From Paenalcaligenes sp052103955 (GTDB taxonomy: Bacteria > Pseudomonadota > Gammaproteobacteria > Burkholderiales > Burkholderiaceae_B), in contig JBQELO010000001.1 of assembly GCA_052103955.1 (NCBI GenBank), positions 186,001-250,000 on the forward strand: a stretch of DNA of 64,000 bases. Reading direction: 5' to 3'. Below, one piece after another: positions 44,955 to 53,627 of the stretch (position 1 is its first letter; every line of letters begins with the position of its first letter). The notes beneath the pieces were generated by a model that was given only the letters and a program-made list of their open reading frames with translations, was not told where the DNA came from and searched no databases. The translations under genes were made by a program, and so were the position numbers.

Positions 44955-45502
44955 GCGATAGGCTTTCCACTATCATCACCCGCACAGGCGACCACGGTGA
45001 AACCAGCTTGGGCGATGGGCAGCGTGTTCCTAAGAACAGTGCGCGCATTCATGCCCTTGGTGAGGTGGACGAGCTAAACAGCGTAATTGGCGTGTGGCGC
45101 TGCGAGGCCCTGCCTGCCTCTATCGATACGCTGCTTTCCCATATACAGCATCATTTGTTTGATATGGGTGCAGAGCTTTGCATTCCCGGCCACGAGGCCA
45201 TGCGTGACGAGCAATTGGCTGAACTGGATGACGCCATACAAATGCTGAATGCACCACTGCCACCCTTAAAAGAGTTCATCTTGCCAGGTGGTAGTCGTGC
45301 TGCGGCACTCGCACACCAAACCCGTACTGTGGCACGCCGCGCAGAGCGCAGCATTGTCGCCTTGCTGCAATTTGATGCGGTACGCCCCTTAGTCCAACAG
45401 TATTTAAATAGACTGTCGGATCTGTGCTTTATTCTGGCCCGATGCTTAAACCAACACGCCGGTCAGCCAGATGTACTGTGGCAGCCTCGTGCCCAATCAT
45501 GA
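44951..45502 (+). CDS. Cob(I)alamin adenosyltransferase, PduO type
   Basis: A 183-residue PduO-family ATP:corrinoid adenosyltransferase making adenosylcobalamin. The N-terminal TRTGDHGETSLGDGQRVPK is the ATP site; ALGEVDELNS and VARRAERSIVAL carry the conserved acidic and basic residues. It is coupled to the GNAT gene upstream. The last six bases overlap the convergent hydrolase gene. Confidence 0.92.
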   Translation: MSDRLSTIITRTGDHGETSLGDGQRVPKNSARIHALGEVDELNSVIGVWRCEALPASIDTLLSHIQHHLFDMGAELCIPGHEAMRDEQLAELDDAIQMLNAPLPPLKEFILPGGSRAAALAHQTRTVARRAERSIVALLQFDAVRPLVQQYLNRLSDLCFILARCLNQHAGQPDVLWQPRAQS

Positions 45503-46354
45503 CGTGCAACTGCGCACGTAGCTAGCCAACTGTTGGCTAACCTTGGCCAAATCTGCTTGTAAACCATCGAAACCTGAATGCTTACGATGGTGACGTTCGT
45601 CCATATACAAAGCACGGTTCACCTCTATTTGCACGCTATGGCGGTTTTGCTCAGGTTTGCCCACCTGCCGCACAATCGCTGCACCCGAATACGGGTGGTT
45701 ACGCACCACTCTATAACCAGCCGACTTGAGTAAATGCTCAACTGTGGCAATAAAGTCGGCGCTACAACTGGTACCCAATCGGTCGCCCAACACGAAGTCT
45801 GGCACCGTGCTATTCGTAAATAACGTTTTCACACCAGAAGGCATAGAGTGCAAATTCAAATGCCACACGCCCCCAAACCGTCTATGCAAATGACGCACTT
45901 GCTGCCCTAACCAGTCATGATACGGCCTATATACCAATGCCAGTCGTGCCTGCACCTCGGCCACACTTAAGAGCCTATCGTATAAAGCCACCGAGCCTAA
46001 ATTCTTCCACAGTAAGCCATGCCCAAGCTGTGTTTTCTCGGAAGGCTCTACCAACCCTGGCCACGGAGACGCCAACATCTGGGGGTCTAAATCCGTTTCC
46101 TGACGATTTAGGTCCACATAACTTCTGGCGACCCGTGCGGCCAACAACCCAGCCCCTTCCGTAGGTAAGGCTGACCAAAGCTGGTCTACAAATGCGTCTT
46201 CTGCACGACGTAGTACCCGCAACGGTGCACGGCTATGAAAATCCAGTGGGTACACATGGCCGCTATGCGGTGAGTCAGCCAATAGTGGTACCTGTAACGC
46301 CCTATCCGGAACATGCCAATCAAATGGCAACCGGTGACTGTGAATATCCTGCAT
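45497..46354 (-). CDS. N-formylglutamate amidohydrolase family protein
   Basis: A 285-residue member of the N-formylglutamate amidohydrolase (HutG-type) family, zinc hydrolases related to carboxypeptidases. DSPHSGHVYP is the first metal site, SYVDLNRQETDLDP follows, and HLNLHSMPSG and IVRQVGKPEQNRHSVQIEVNRALYM are split family signatures around the second His and the Glu. No other histidine-degradation genes are nearby, so the substrate may differ. It lies downstream of a transporter pair on the same strand, with a terminator between. Confidence 0.82.
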   Translation of the reverse strand: MQDIHSHRLPFDWHVPDRALQVPLLADSPHSGHVYPLDFHSRAPLRVLRRAEDAFVDQLWSALPTEGAGLLAARVARSYVDLNRQETDLDPQMLASPWPGLVEPSEKTQLGHGLLWKNLGSVALYDRLLSVAEVQARLALVYRPYHDWLGQQVRHLHRRFGGVWHLNLHSMPSGVKTLFTNSTVPDFVLGDRLGTSCSADFIATVEHLLKSAGYRVVRNHPYSGAAIVRQVGKPEQNRHSVQIEVNRALYMDERHHRKHSGFDGLQADLAKVSQQLASYVRSCTS

Positions 46355-46432
46355 GGTCTCTCTCCAACTTCTTCTTATTGCTGCACGATCTCACACCGTA
46401 ATACGGCACCTTCTTTGTAACATACGCCCATA

Positions 46433-46469
46433 CAAAACGGGCCACGCACCCAGTAGGTGCATGGCCCGT
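46433..46469 (-). terminator. Terminator after the symporter pair
   Basis: A 14-bp stem with one mismatch (ACGGGCCATGCACC-type arms) around four bases, followed on the minus strand by TTTT. It lies 24 bp past the small-subunit stop. Confidence 0.82.
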
Positions 46470-46492
46470 AAACGTTACGTGTTGCAACGCGC

Positions 46493-46618
46493 TTAAATCA
46501 TCTCTTTGCCATCGCGCTTGGCTGCTCTCCAGTCACGCACTAATGCCCCAATCAATAAGACCAACACGCCAGCCGAAAGCACCGGCCAGATCAATATATA
46601 GGTCACGATCCAGTTCAT
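46493..46618 (-). CDS. Small membrane protein, putative transporter small subunit (41 residues)
   Basis: A 41-codon gene starting MNWIVTYILIWPVLSAGVL, with one hydrophobic helix and a basic tail RDWRAAKRDGKEMI. TAAGGAG precedes the ATG at an ideal distance. It lies 9 bp after the symporter gene and ends before a terminator, so it is in that operon. Small proteins of this look accompany sodium:solute symporters and are annotated as putative transporter small subunits. Function is inferred from position. Confidence 0.78.
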   Translation of the reverse strand: MNWIVTYILIWPVLSAGVLVLLIGALVRDWRAAKRDGKEMI

Positions 46619-46627
46619 GGTTGCTCC

Positions 46628-48322
46628 TTAAAGTTGTGGTTTAGGTGTCAGTGCAGGCTGCTTGGTAGAGGGCTGCACCATCTTTTCTTGCTCTTCATGA
46701 AAAGCACGTACGCGGTGTGACAACACCGAGAAGTCAAAACGCTCATTACTGCGCAAACTCATCAACGTACACACAATGGCACTAGCACCGTATGAGGTTA
46801 ACGAGCCCAGTAGTACGGTGTAATCACGCCAGAACCCTACACCGTAGTAGATCAACACTACCGTCACTACAGCGCCCACAGCCATGGCCACGTTGCGGCC
46901 AAAGAACGCAAAGGTCATCAGACCTACTACCACCCCACCACCTACAGAGGCTACCAACTCAAAGAACACCGCGACCACGCCTGTCATGGGGATTAGCTCA
47001 AAACGTACCAATAAGAACATGGTTACCGCGCAGGCTACCGATGTCGTAAAGGCAGTATTCGTCACGCGGTTCCAGAAAAAGCTGCTAATCACGGGAAACA
47101 CAATTGCGCCCCACAATGCACCCACAAAGACCAACATCACTAGAATGTCTAAACGCAGGCTAGCAAATACCACCCCACACATGGTGGCAACAATCATAGT
47201 TAGGCGCCCCCACAGCAGCATACGACGTGGATCTGGCTTACCTTTGGCGATGTTCTTACCGTAGATATCGGTCATCACAATAGCCGACAAGGCACACAAG
47301 TCAGCATCTGCCGTAGACGATAGTGAACCAATCACTAGAATAAAAAACAGCGCGATACCAAAGGGAGGCAAGTACGCGGATGCCATTTGCGGGATGATGT
47401 TGTTCATGTCGCCATCGATGGGTTGCAACCCAGTAAACAGCGCTAGCAGACCCAAAATACCCAAACCAATCACCACCACCCCGTAGCCCACTGTGGCGGT
47501 CAGGAAGGTAGGTTTAATCAAGTCTTGGCGTACGGCAAATAAACGCTGGGCAATGGTTTGGTTACCAATGGCATAGGCCAACACAGCAATAAAGTACGGT
47601 GCACCTTGTTCCAATATCGCCGTAGTAGAAAAGAAGTCTGCCTGCTCACTACTTAAGCGCCAATAGTTATCGGCGATCAAGTCTGGTCCACCGGCATTAA
47701 AGAAGATCATAGGGATAATGATCACTGCAGCCAGAATCATGGCGACTAATTGTGCAAAGTCTGTCAGTACGGATGCCCTAAACCCAGACCACAAGGTATA
47801 GGACAGCACGCCCAAACCGGCAATTAATACCCCTTGAATAAAGCTTAATGGACTCAGCATAGACACCAATGCCCCCGCTGCTGTGAAGTTCACCATCAAG
47901 CTAATGCAACTACCAATAATATTGGACACTGCCATGATCATCTGACTAGATCTACCATGGCGTGCATACACCACTTCGGCCAAGGTATGGGCCTCGGGTG
48001 CCAACTCACGAAATCGTCGTCCAAACGGGAAAATGAAAAAAATCATCAATGCCCCCCAGAACCCATAATGTATAGGCCCAGATAACCCATACTTATATCC
48101 TGAGGTGGCGCTGGCATAAAACGAGGCTGCCCAAATCCACGTCGCAATCATACTAGCGGCTGACAGGCCAAACCCTACGGCGCTGTTGGACACCATATAC
48201 CCGTCAACGTTTTCTTCCTTCTTACTGATGAGTAGTGATAGTAGGAAAGTCAGTAAGTAGAAGCCCACCAAAAGTAAGATTGCCGAGGTTGCAGACAGCT
48301 GAAAAAACTCTGTTTCTTGCAT
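46628..48322 (-). CDS. Sodium:solute symporter family protein
   Basis: A 564-residue SSS-family transporter with about 13-14 helices. Family landmarks include the early SMIATWIWAASFYASA, GYKYGLSGP, the long GNQTIAQRLFAVR segment and the GSLSSTADADLCALSAIVMTD stretch, whose Ser/Thr-Ala-Asp pattern includes the second sodium-site helix. It resembles the urea/polyamine (Dur3-like) branch more than PutP, but the substrate is not readable. AAGGA lies 12 bp before the ATG, long for a ribosome site. A structured RNA element precedes it. Confidence 0.88.
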   Translation of the reverse strand: MQETEFFQLSATSAILLLVGFYLLTFLLSLLISKKEENVDGYMVSNSAVGFGLSAASMIATWIWAASFYASATSGYKYGLSGPIHYGFWGALMIFFIFPFGRRFRELAPEAHTLAEVVYARHGRSSQMIMAVSNIIGSCISLMVNFTAAGALVSMLSPLSFIQGVLIAGLGVLSYTLWSGFRASVLTDFAQLVAMILAAVIIIPMIFFNAGGPDLIADNYWRLSSEQADFFSTTAILEQGAPYFIAVLAYAIGNQTIAQRLFAVRQDLIKPTFLTATVGYGVVVIGLGILGLLALFTGLQPIDGDMNNIIPQMASAYLPPFGIALFFILVIGSLSSTADADLCALSAIVMTDIYGKNIAKGKPDPRRMLLWGRLTMIVATMCGVVFASLRLDILVMLVFVGALWGAIVFPVISSFFWNRVTNTAFTTSVACAVTMFLLVRFELIPMTGVVAVFFELVASVGGGVVVGLMTFAFFGRNVAMAVGAVVTVVLIYYGVGFWRDYTVLLGSLTSYGASAIVCTLMSLRSNERFDFSVLSHRVRAFHEEQEKMVQPSTKQPALTPKPQL

Positions 48323-48351
48323 GCTTTTATAATTTCCTTAATGTTATTTCA

Positions 48352-48707
48352 ACAAAAAGGCTTTACTGGCAGCAGACGTCAGAAAGCCTACGCCAGTAAA
48401 ACCAGCGCGCACCAGCCGAAACACCAATAACCGGAAATAAACGCAACAAGGCATCCCAAAGAAATTTAGGATACGCAGACACAAAGGGTGCCTAAGGGGC
48501 ATGAGAGCCTAATGAAGGCCACATGGGCCCCGACGCAGACTGCAAAGCAGTTGATGGTTGCCACAACCGTTTCGGACGGGCATAGGTGTGTCGGCTTACA
48601 AGCCGGGTCACTGTATAGCGACCTAAGACAAGGTTACCGATGGTCGAGCCTCCAACCTCTTGACCGATAACGCATACGTGCTGATTGCAGTCGCTCTGAC
48701 TGAATCC
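48352..48707 (-). ncRNA. Unidentified structured RNA or leader upstream of the symporter gene
   Basis: About 355 nt downstream of a strong promoter form a chain of hairpins on the minus strand: 48683-48706 (GATT/AATC and CAGTC/GACTG), 48606-48623 (GGTCGCT/AGTGACC), 48592-48605 (CGGCTT/AAGCCG), 48556-48568 (GGTTG/CAACC), 48539-48551 (ACTGC/GCAGT), 48496-48531 (GGGGC/GCCCC with inner pairs) and 48453-48472. It ends at 48352-48399, where TTTACTGGC/GCCAGTAAA and AGGCTTT/AAAGCCT compete before a T-run, like a terminator/antiterminator. I see no core motifs of tmRNA, RNase P RNA or a known riboswitch class. Confidence 0.65.
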
Positions 48708-48712
48708 CGGTC

Positions 48713-48741
48713 ATTATAGCCACGATACCCCTTAGCATCAA
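48713..48741 (-). promoter_or_regulatory. Strong sigma-70 promoter for the structured leader
   Basis: TTGATG (48736-48741) and a perfect TATAAT (48713-48718) are separated by 17 bp on the minus strand. Transcription should begin near 48706-48707, exactly at the base of the first hairpin. Confidence 0.8.
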
Positions 48742-48991
48742 ATTCGCATAAACCCGTAACAGTGCGACTATCCCCAAATCGCCATGGGCAGTAAAATCAG
48801 CGCTCTGCTATAGGCTAGAACCTACCATCGCCGCTTCATACACGCCTTTTGCGATCACTAGCCTTCATTTTCTAAACATTTATTGCAAAAATAATATTTT
48901 GTTACACGGCACACCCTATGTATTTCCGTAATACTCCGTTAATAAAATAATAGGCCTACACTGCAGTTTCTAACGTACACGAAGAACAATC

Positions 48992-50218
48992 ATGCCAGCA
49001 TCTCTTGTAGCTCCCTCGCTTTACACCAGCGTAGCCGTTTTTTTACTAGGCGCGATTGCCCTCATAGTATCTTCCGGTTATTCAGTAGGTGCTGCACTAT
49101 TGTTGTTAGGTGGGTTGTACTGCCTAGTTACCCGCAATAAACCACAATTCTCTAAAAACGATTGGTTAGTGCTTGCTGCTCTCATCATTTATGGGCTGAT
49201 GGGTATACTAGAAGCCGCCATCTACCAATACCCCTCACGCAATTACGACTTACCTAGCCGCTTTCTAGCAGCTGCTATTGCGCTGGTATTTGTAGTGAAA
49301 TACCCGCCTCGCCTATCCTGGCTATGGGCAGGGTTAGCCACAGGGGGCATTCTAGCTGGTTGTTGGGCGGGCTATCAGAAACTCGTCTTGCACGTTGAAA
49401 GAACCGAGGGCTTTACCCACGTGATTCAGTTCGGCAATATTTCCATGCTCACAGGCTTGCTCTGCCTTGCCGGTATAGCATGGGCCTGTACTCGCCCGAA
49501 CAAACTAGCTTGGATAGTCTGGTTAGCTCTGGGCGCTCTGAGCGGCATTGCTGGCTCTTTATTCTCAGGTAGCCGTGGTGGCTGGATTGGTTTACCGCTG
49601 ATAGCACTAATATTTTTCCGTGTTTACCACCAGTACTTTTCTCTGCGCTTTAAAGTTTTACTCTCTAGTTCAGTGGTTGCCCTCGCCGTACTAATCTATA
49701 GTGTTCCACAATTCGGCGTGCAACAACGTGTAGACGCTGCCGTTCAAAACGTGACGCTATACTCCCAAGGCAATAGCAACACCTCATTAGGCGCACGTTT
49801 TGAAATGTGGAAAGGCGCCAGCCAGCTTTTTATGGAAAAACCATTTTTCGGCTGGGGCAAAGAACAATATAAACCCGCTATGACTTCCCTTGCCGAACAA
49901 GGGAAAGCCCATACCGTTGTAAAACTATTTGACCACCCCCATAACGAACTGCTCAACAACGCCGCAAAGCAAGGCATTGTCGGTATTCTGGCCCTGTTAT
50001 TTCTGTACTTCGTACCCTTACGCCTCTTTGCGCCAGGATTACGTGCCGAATCTCTGACGCAGCGCTCCTTAGCCACTGCAGGATTTCTTTTGCCTGTTGC
50101 CTACATAGATTTCGGCTTATCCCAAGCTTTTTTCACTCATAATAGCGGCGTAATGGTGTACGCTTTTTGGCTAGTTGTGCTGTGGGGCAGCTATAGGTTT
50201 TACTCTACACAGAAATAA
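48992..50218 (+). CDS. O-antigen ligase family membrane protein
   Basis: A 408-residue polytopic protein (about ten helices) of the Wzy/WaaL superfamily. Typical are the GSRGGWIGLPLIAL segment, the large periplasmic loop with LGARFEMWKGASQLF and FGWGKEQYKPA, and the HPHNELLNNAAKQGIVG motif. It most likely joins O-antigen or another glycan to lipid A core, but polymerases and protein O-oligosaccharyltransferases share the domain. No glycan gene cluster is nearby. The 250 bp upstream (48742-48991) are AT-rich with no further gene. Confidence 0.82.
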   Translation: MPASLVAPSLYTSVAVFLLGAIALIVSSGYSVGAALLLLGGLYCLVTRNKPQFSKNDWLVLAALIIYGLMGILEAAIYQYPSRNYDLPSRFLAAAIALVFVVKYPPRLSWLWAGLATGGILAGCWAGYQKLVLHVERTEGFTHVIQFGNISMLTGLLCLAGIAWACTRPNKLAWIVWLALGALSGIAGSLFSGSRGGWIGLPLIALIFFRVYHQYFSLRFKVLLSSSVVALAVLIYSVPQFGVQQRVDAAVQNVTLYSQGNSNTSLGARFEMWKGASQLFMEKPFFGWGKEQYKPAMTSLAEQGKAHTVVKLFDHPHNELLNNAAKQGIVGILALLFLYFVPLRLFAPGLRAESLTQRSLATAGFLLPVAYIDFGLSQAFFTHNSGVMVYAFWLVVLWGSYRFYSTQK

Positions 50219-50287
50219 ATTGTTAAGAAATATCAAATGATGAATAGAAACTTACACATTTGCTAACAATACAATTATGCTTGGCCG

Positions 50288-52846
50288 ATGAGTGCTCCCC
50301 TCCCCCCCCCTCTCGTTGTAGGCGACCCTCAAGGCAGACTTAGGCTGCCCTTTGGGGCATGGGTAGTATTCATCGCTTTAGTACAGATTACGCTAGGTAT
50401 AGTGTGGGGCCAACTGATTGACCACAGCCCTACACTGTCTACGCTACCCGGACTCATTATCCCTTCTGGGGTGGTGCTGGCACTGGCCTTAGCGCGAGAC
50501 TCCCGATTCTGGATTAGCGCCGCCGCTGCACAATTTATCTACGCTTTGGCCAGCAACACCTCTTTAGAGTACAGCCTACTGCTGGCAGCCATTGCGGCCC
50601 TAGAAGTGCTATTCACCTGCTGGATCATGCGTAAGCTGCACTTTTCAGCGCAGCTAGACTCACCACGCCAGTGGATTGTACTTGTGCTGGTACTGGCCGT
50701 AGGCACACAAAACTTCAGTACACTGGGCTACATCGTCGTGCTGCAAGCCAGCCAACCCCTGCTACAAACAAGCCTTTGGGATGCTTACAGCCATCTTTGG
50801 GCTTTAAGCCTCATCGAAAAGATGTTGGTGATTCCGTTACTACTGGCATGTATAGGGCCACGCTCCCAACACCCTCCTATTACTGAGTTCTTGCTCAGCA
50901 CACTGTTATTATGCGTAGCTTCGTTCTACGCCTATCAGTTTGGCCCTAATGGGCTGTTCTTGCTTCTCCCTTTACTCGCACTGCTGGCGACTAGGCTAAC
51001 CCTGCTCTTGTTTAGCGGTAGTTTGCTGTGCATGGCCTTCACCCTGCTCGGCGTACAGTTGTTCATGTACCCCACAGCCACAGAAGAAGCTCCTGCTCTG
51101 ATGTGGTTTTTGCTGGGTAGCCTACCGTTGGCGATCACCTGTAACCTCAGCTACCGTACTCAGCAGTTGAAGCAAGCTCAGAACCTGCACACTTCTGACC
51201 AGTACGACAAACTATTCACACATGCACCAGTATTAATCAACGGCTTTGATACCGAAGGTCGCTGTGTCATCTGGAATAAGGAATGCGAGCGCGTATTTGG
51301 CTGGAAACGAGAAGAGCTACAACAACTCGCGGACCCCTTATCTGTGCTGTACCCCGACAGCATTCAACGGTCTGCGGCACGCCAAAGTATTTTCAGCCGA
51401 GAGGTATCCTTCCAAACCTGGCACCCTCGCACCAAGCAGGGCCATAGGCTTAGCACACTCTGGGGCAACATACAGATTGATGAAAACCAAGCCATTGGCA
51501 TAGGCATTAACCTTAGCGATCACGCCAGAGCTGAACAAGAATTACTGCTGGCTAAAGAGCGCTATGAAAATCTTGTACAACGCATTCCTGTCGGTGTATT
51601 CACCCTACGCCAGACGCTAGACGGCACCATCCTGTATGAGTACGTAAGCCCACGGCTCTGCGAAATGTATAACCTGTCCGATAAAACCATTTACGCCGAC
51701 CCTAAAGTCATTAGCGACTGCTGGCACGAAGAAGACCGTGCTGAAACCATACGACTAACAGCAGAGGCTCGCGCATGGCTACGCCCTATGCGCTTAGACA
51801 CACGAGCCATCATCAACGGGCAAGAGCGCTGGATACGCATCGAAAGCAACTCCACCCGCCTGCCTAATGGCGATATTTTGTGTGATGGCGTACAAACTGA
51901 CATCACGGAAAGCCGACGCAACGAATTCGAGCAACGCATTGCAGCCAGCGTATTCAAACGTAGCTACGACAGCATTTTGATACTGGATGATCAACATCGC
52001 ATCATCAATGCCAACCCCTCTGCTATTCGCTTAAGTGGTTACACGCTTAGCGAATTGCGTGGTCACACAGTAGATTTACTCTTGCCCCCCTCCTCCCAAG
52101 CGGTGGACTATCAGCGTGCGATCTGGCAAGAGGTCATGACCACCGGTGCATGGCAAGGCGAAGTCACCATGCACTCGCACAACCAAACAGAACGCCCATT
52201 GCAGGTTTCTATTGTGCCGGTGCGTAACAACAAAGGTGCCATTCTGCGCTACATCGTGGTGGGTACAGATGTCAGCCTGCTCAAAGCCCGTGAAGCACGC
52301 TTAGAACGCTTGGCGCACTTTGATTCGCTAACACAACTACCAAACCGGTACTTACTCACCGACCGTTTACGACAAGCCTTATCACACGCTGATCGCAACC
52401 AAAACCTCTTAGCTACCTGCTATGTAGACCTAGATGGTTTTAAAGCCGTCAACGATCAATACGGCCATAGTATTGGCGACATGCTGCTGAAAGAAGTGGC
52501 ATTACGCCTAACCAGTAAGCTGCGCAAAACCGATACCGTTGCCCGATTAGGGGGTGACGAACTGGTGTTACTGCTGGGCGACTTTAAAGCGCCTGAAGAC
52601 AGCACTGCCTTGCTGCAAGAGCTACTGGCACTACTCGCTCAGCCTTATCACATTCATGGCCTACAGCCCATTACGGTGTCAGCCAGCATAGGCGTGAGCT
52701 TCTACCCCACAGACGCCACAGACCCCGACCGCTTGCTGCAACTGGCTGACCAAGCCATGTATCTGGCCAAGCAGGCTGGAAAAAACACTTACTATTTTCA
52801 CAATCAAGCCACAAAAGAATCGCCCCTCACACCTGCCTCGTACTAA
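50288..52846 (+). CDS. Membrane sensor diguanylate cyclase (MASE1-like, PAS repeats, GGDEF)
   Basis: An 852-residue signalling protein. Residues 15-285 hold eight or more hydrophobic helices resembling MASE1. Three PAS-type regions follow: about 300-410 (ITH-like LINGFDTEGRCVIWNKECERV), 420-540 and 550-670 (SILILDD with ANPSAIRLSGYTLSEL). The GGDEF domain spans 680-845 with FDSLTQLPNRYLL and active site ARLGGDELVLLL; the motif ends in Leu rather than Phe. An I-site RxxD (RKTD) is five residues before it. A run of nine C lies within codons 5-8. Confidence 0.87.
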   Translation: MSAPLPPPLVVGDPQGRLRLPFGAWVVFIALVQITLGIVWGQLIDHSPTLSTLPGLIIPSGVVLALALARDSRFWISAAAAQFIYALASNTSLEYSLLLAAIAALEVLFTCWIMRKLHFSAQLDSPRQWIVLVLVLAVGTQNFSTLGYIVVLQASQPLLQTSLWDAYSHLWALSLIEKMLVIPLLLACIGPRSQHPPITEFLLSTLLLCVASFYAYQFGPNGLFLLLPLLALLATRLTLLLFSGSLLCMAFTLLGVQLFMYPTATEEAPALMWFLLGSLPLAITCNLSYRTQQLKQAQNLHTSDQYDKLFTHAPVLINGFDTEGRCVIWNKECERVFGWKREELQQLADPLSVLYPDSIQRSAARQSIFSREVSFQTWHPRTKQGHRLSTLWGNIQIDENQAIGIGINLSDHARAEQELLLAKERYENLVQRIPVGVFTLRQTLDGTILYEYVSPRLCEMYNLSDKTIYADPKVISDCWHEEDRAETIRLTAEARAWLRPMRLDTRAIINGQERWIRIESNSTRLPNGDILCDGVQTDITESRRNEFEQRIAASVFKRSYDSILILDDQHRIINANPSAIRLSGYTLSELRGHTVDLLLPPSSQAVDYQRAIWQEVMTTGAWQGEVTMHSHNQTERPLQVSIVPVRNNKGAILRYIVVGTDVSLLKAREARLERLAHFDSLTQLPNRYLLTDRLRQALSHADRNQNLLATCYVDLDGFKAVNDQYGHSIGDMLLKEVALRLTSKLRKTDTVARLGGDELVLLLGDFKAPEDSTALLQELLALLAQPYHIHGLQPITVSASIGVSFYPTDATDPDRLLQLADQAMYLAKQAGKNTYYFHNQATKESPLTPASY
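50302..50310 (+). repeat. Poly-C tract of nine inside the 5' coding region
   Basis: Nine consecutive C follow CTCCCCT, about 15 bases after the start codon of the sensor cyclase. A gain or loss of one base would shift the frame almost at the start. Confidence 0.9.
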
Positions 52847-52913
52847 GCGCTGACAGTACAATGTGACGTTCATTCTGGCCTCTCTGCCTCTTATGTTTTC
52901 TTTGGAGAACACC

Positions 52914-53594
52914 ATGTCTCTTGCGTTTCGCCGCCGCACACCTACGGCAGCACTGTGCGCTGCCCTCATTTCTATAGGCCTACTCAGCAGCCCGCTAGCA
53001 CTCGCACAATCTGCCGCCACTCCCGCTGACGACCAGCCCGCAGCTACCAGTGCAACAGCAACACCCCCTCAGCCTGACCCAGCCGCTACGACCACCACCG
53101 CACCTGCGCTTGCCCCTGAACCACCCGCCAATGCTGGCACACCAGACACCCCACACAGCGCTCCACCCGCCGAGGCTCTGAGCGTTAACGATCCGGTAGA
53201 TGCATTCCCTGCTCCCGAACCAGGCTTTGTGCGCCACGTTATTCATTTGCCTGTGGGTAACTATGAAAATGATCTGAAAGTAGAACTACTGCCAGGTAAG
53301 GTGATAGAGACTGACTGCAACACGCGTCAATTCATTGGTCAGTTGCAAGAAAAAACACTAGAAGGCTGGGGTTATACCTACTATGTGCTTCCCAATATAG
53401 AGGGCCCTATCTCCACGATGATGGCGTGTCCAGAAGACAGCAAAAAGATGCAGTTTGTACCCGTGACCGGCAGTGCCGGCTCATTGTTGTACTACAATAG
53501 CCGATTGCCCGTCGTAGTCTATCTACCCGAAGAAGTAGAACTACGCTGGCGCACTTGGGTCGCGACACCAGTGGTCAGCGCCAACAGTCAATAA
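52914..53594 (+). CDS. Ecotin family serine protease inhibitor with a long Pro/Ala-rich linker
   Basis: A 226-residue secreted protein. The signal peptide (to about ALAQS) is followed by roughly 70 residues of low-complexity Pro/Ala/Thr, then a complete ecotin domain: EPGFVRHVIHLP, KVELLPGKVIETDCNTRQF, EGWGYTYYV and the reactive loop STMMACPED, where the P1 Met is kept, then LLYYNSRLPVVVYLPEEVE. Ecotin blocks trypsin-fold proteases, including neutrophil elastase. GGAG precedes the ATG at 52914. The linker is not part of E. coli ecotin. Confidence 0.9.
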   Translation: MSLAFRRRTPTAALCAALISIGLLSSPLALAQSAATPADDQPAATSATATPPQPDPAATTTTAPALAPEPPANAGTPDTPHSAPPAEALSVNDPVDAFPAPEPGFVRHVIHLPVGNYENDLKVELLPGKVIETDCNTRQFIGQLQEKTLEGWGYTYYVLPNIEGPISTMMACPEDSKKMQFVPVTGSAGSLLYYNSRLPVVVYLPEEVELRWRTWVATPVVSANSQ

Positions 53595-53627
53595 TAACTA
53601 TCCATTAGCAGCCGGCGGAGAGGCTTC

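Noticed and set aside
48488..48670. 60-codon plus-strand frame antisense to the symporter leader
   Set aside because: It is explained by the structured RNA on the other strand; it has no ribosome site and no protein-like character.
48352..48707. tmRNA, RNase P RNA or group II intron as the identity of the structured element
   Set aside because: The conserved core sequences of these RNAs (tRNA-like ends with T-loop, the RNase P P4 blocks, intron domain V) are not present on either strand.
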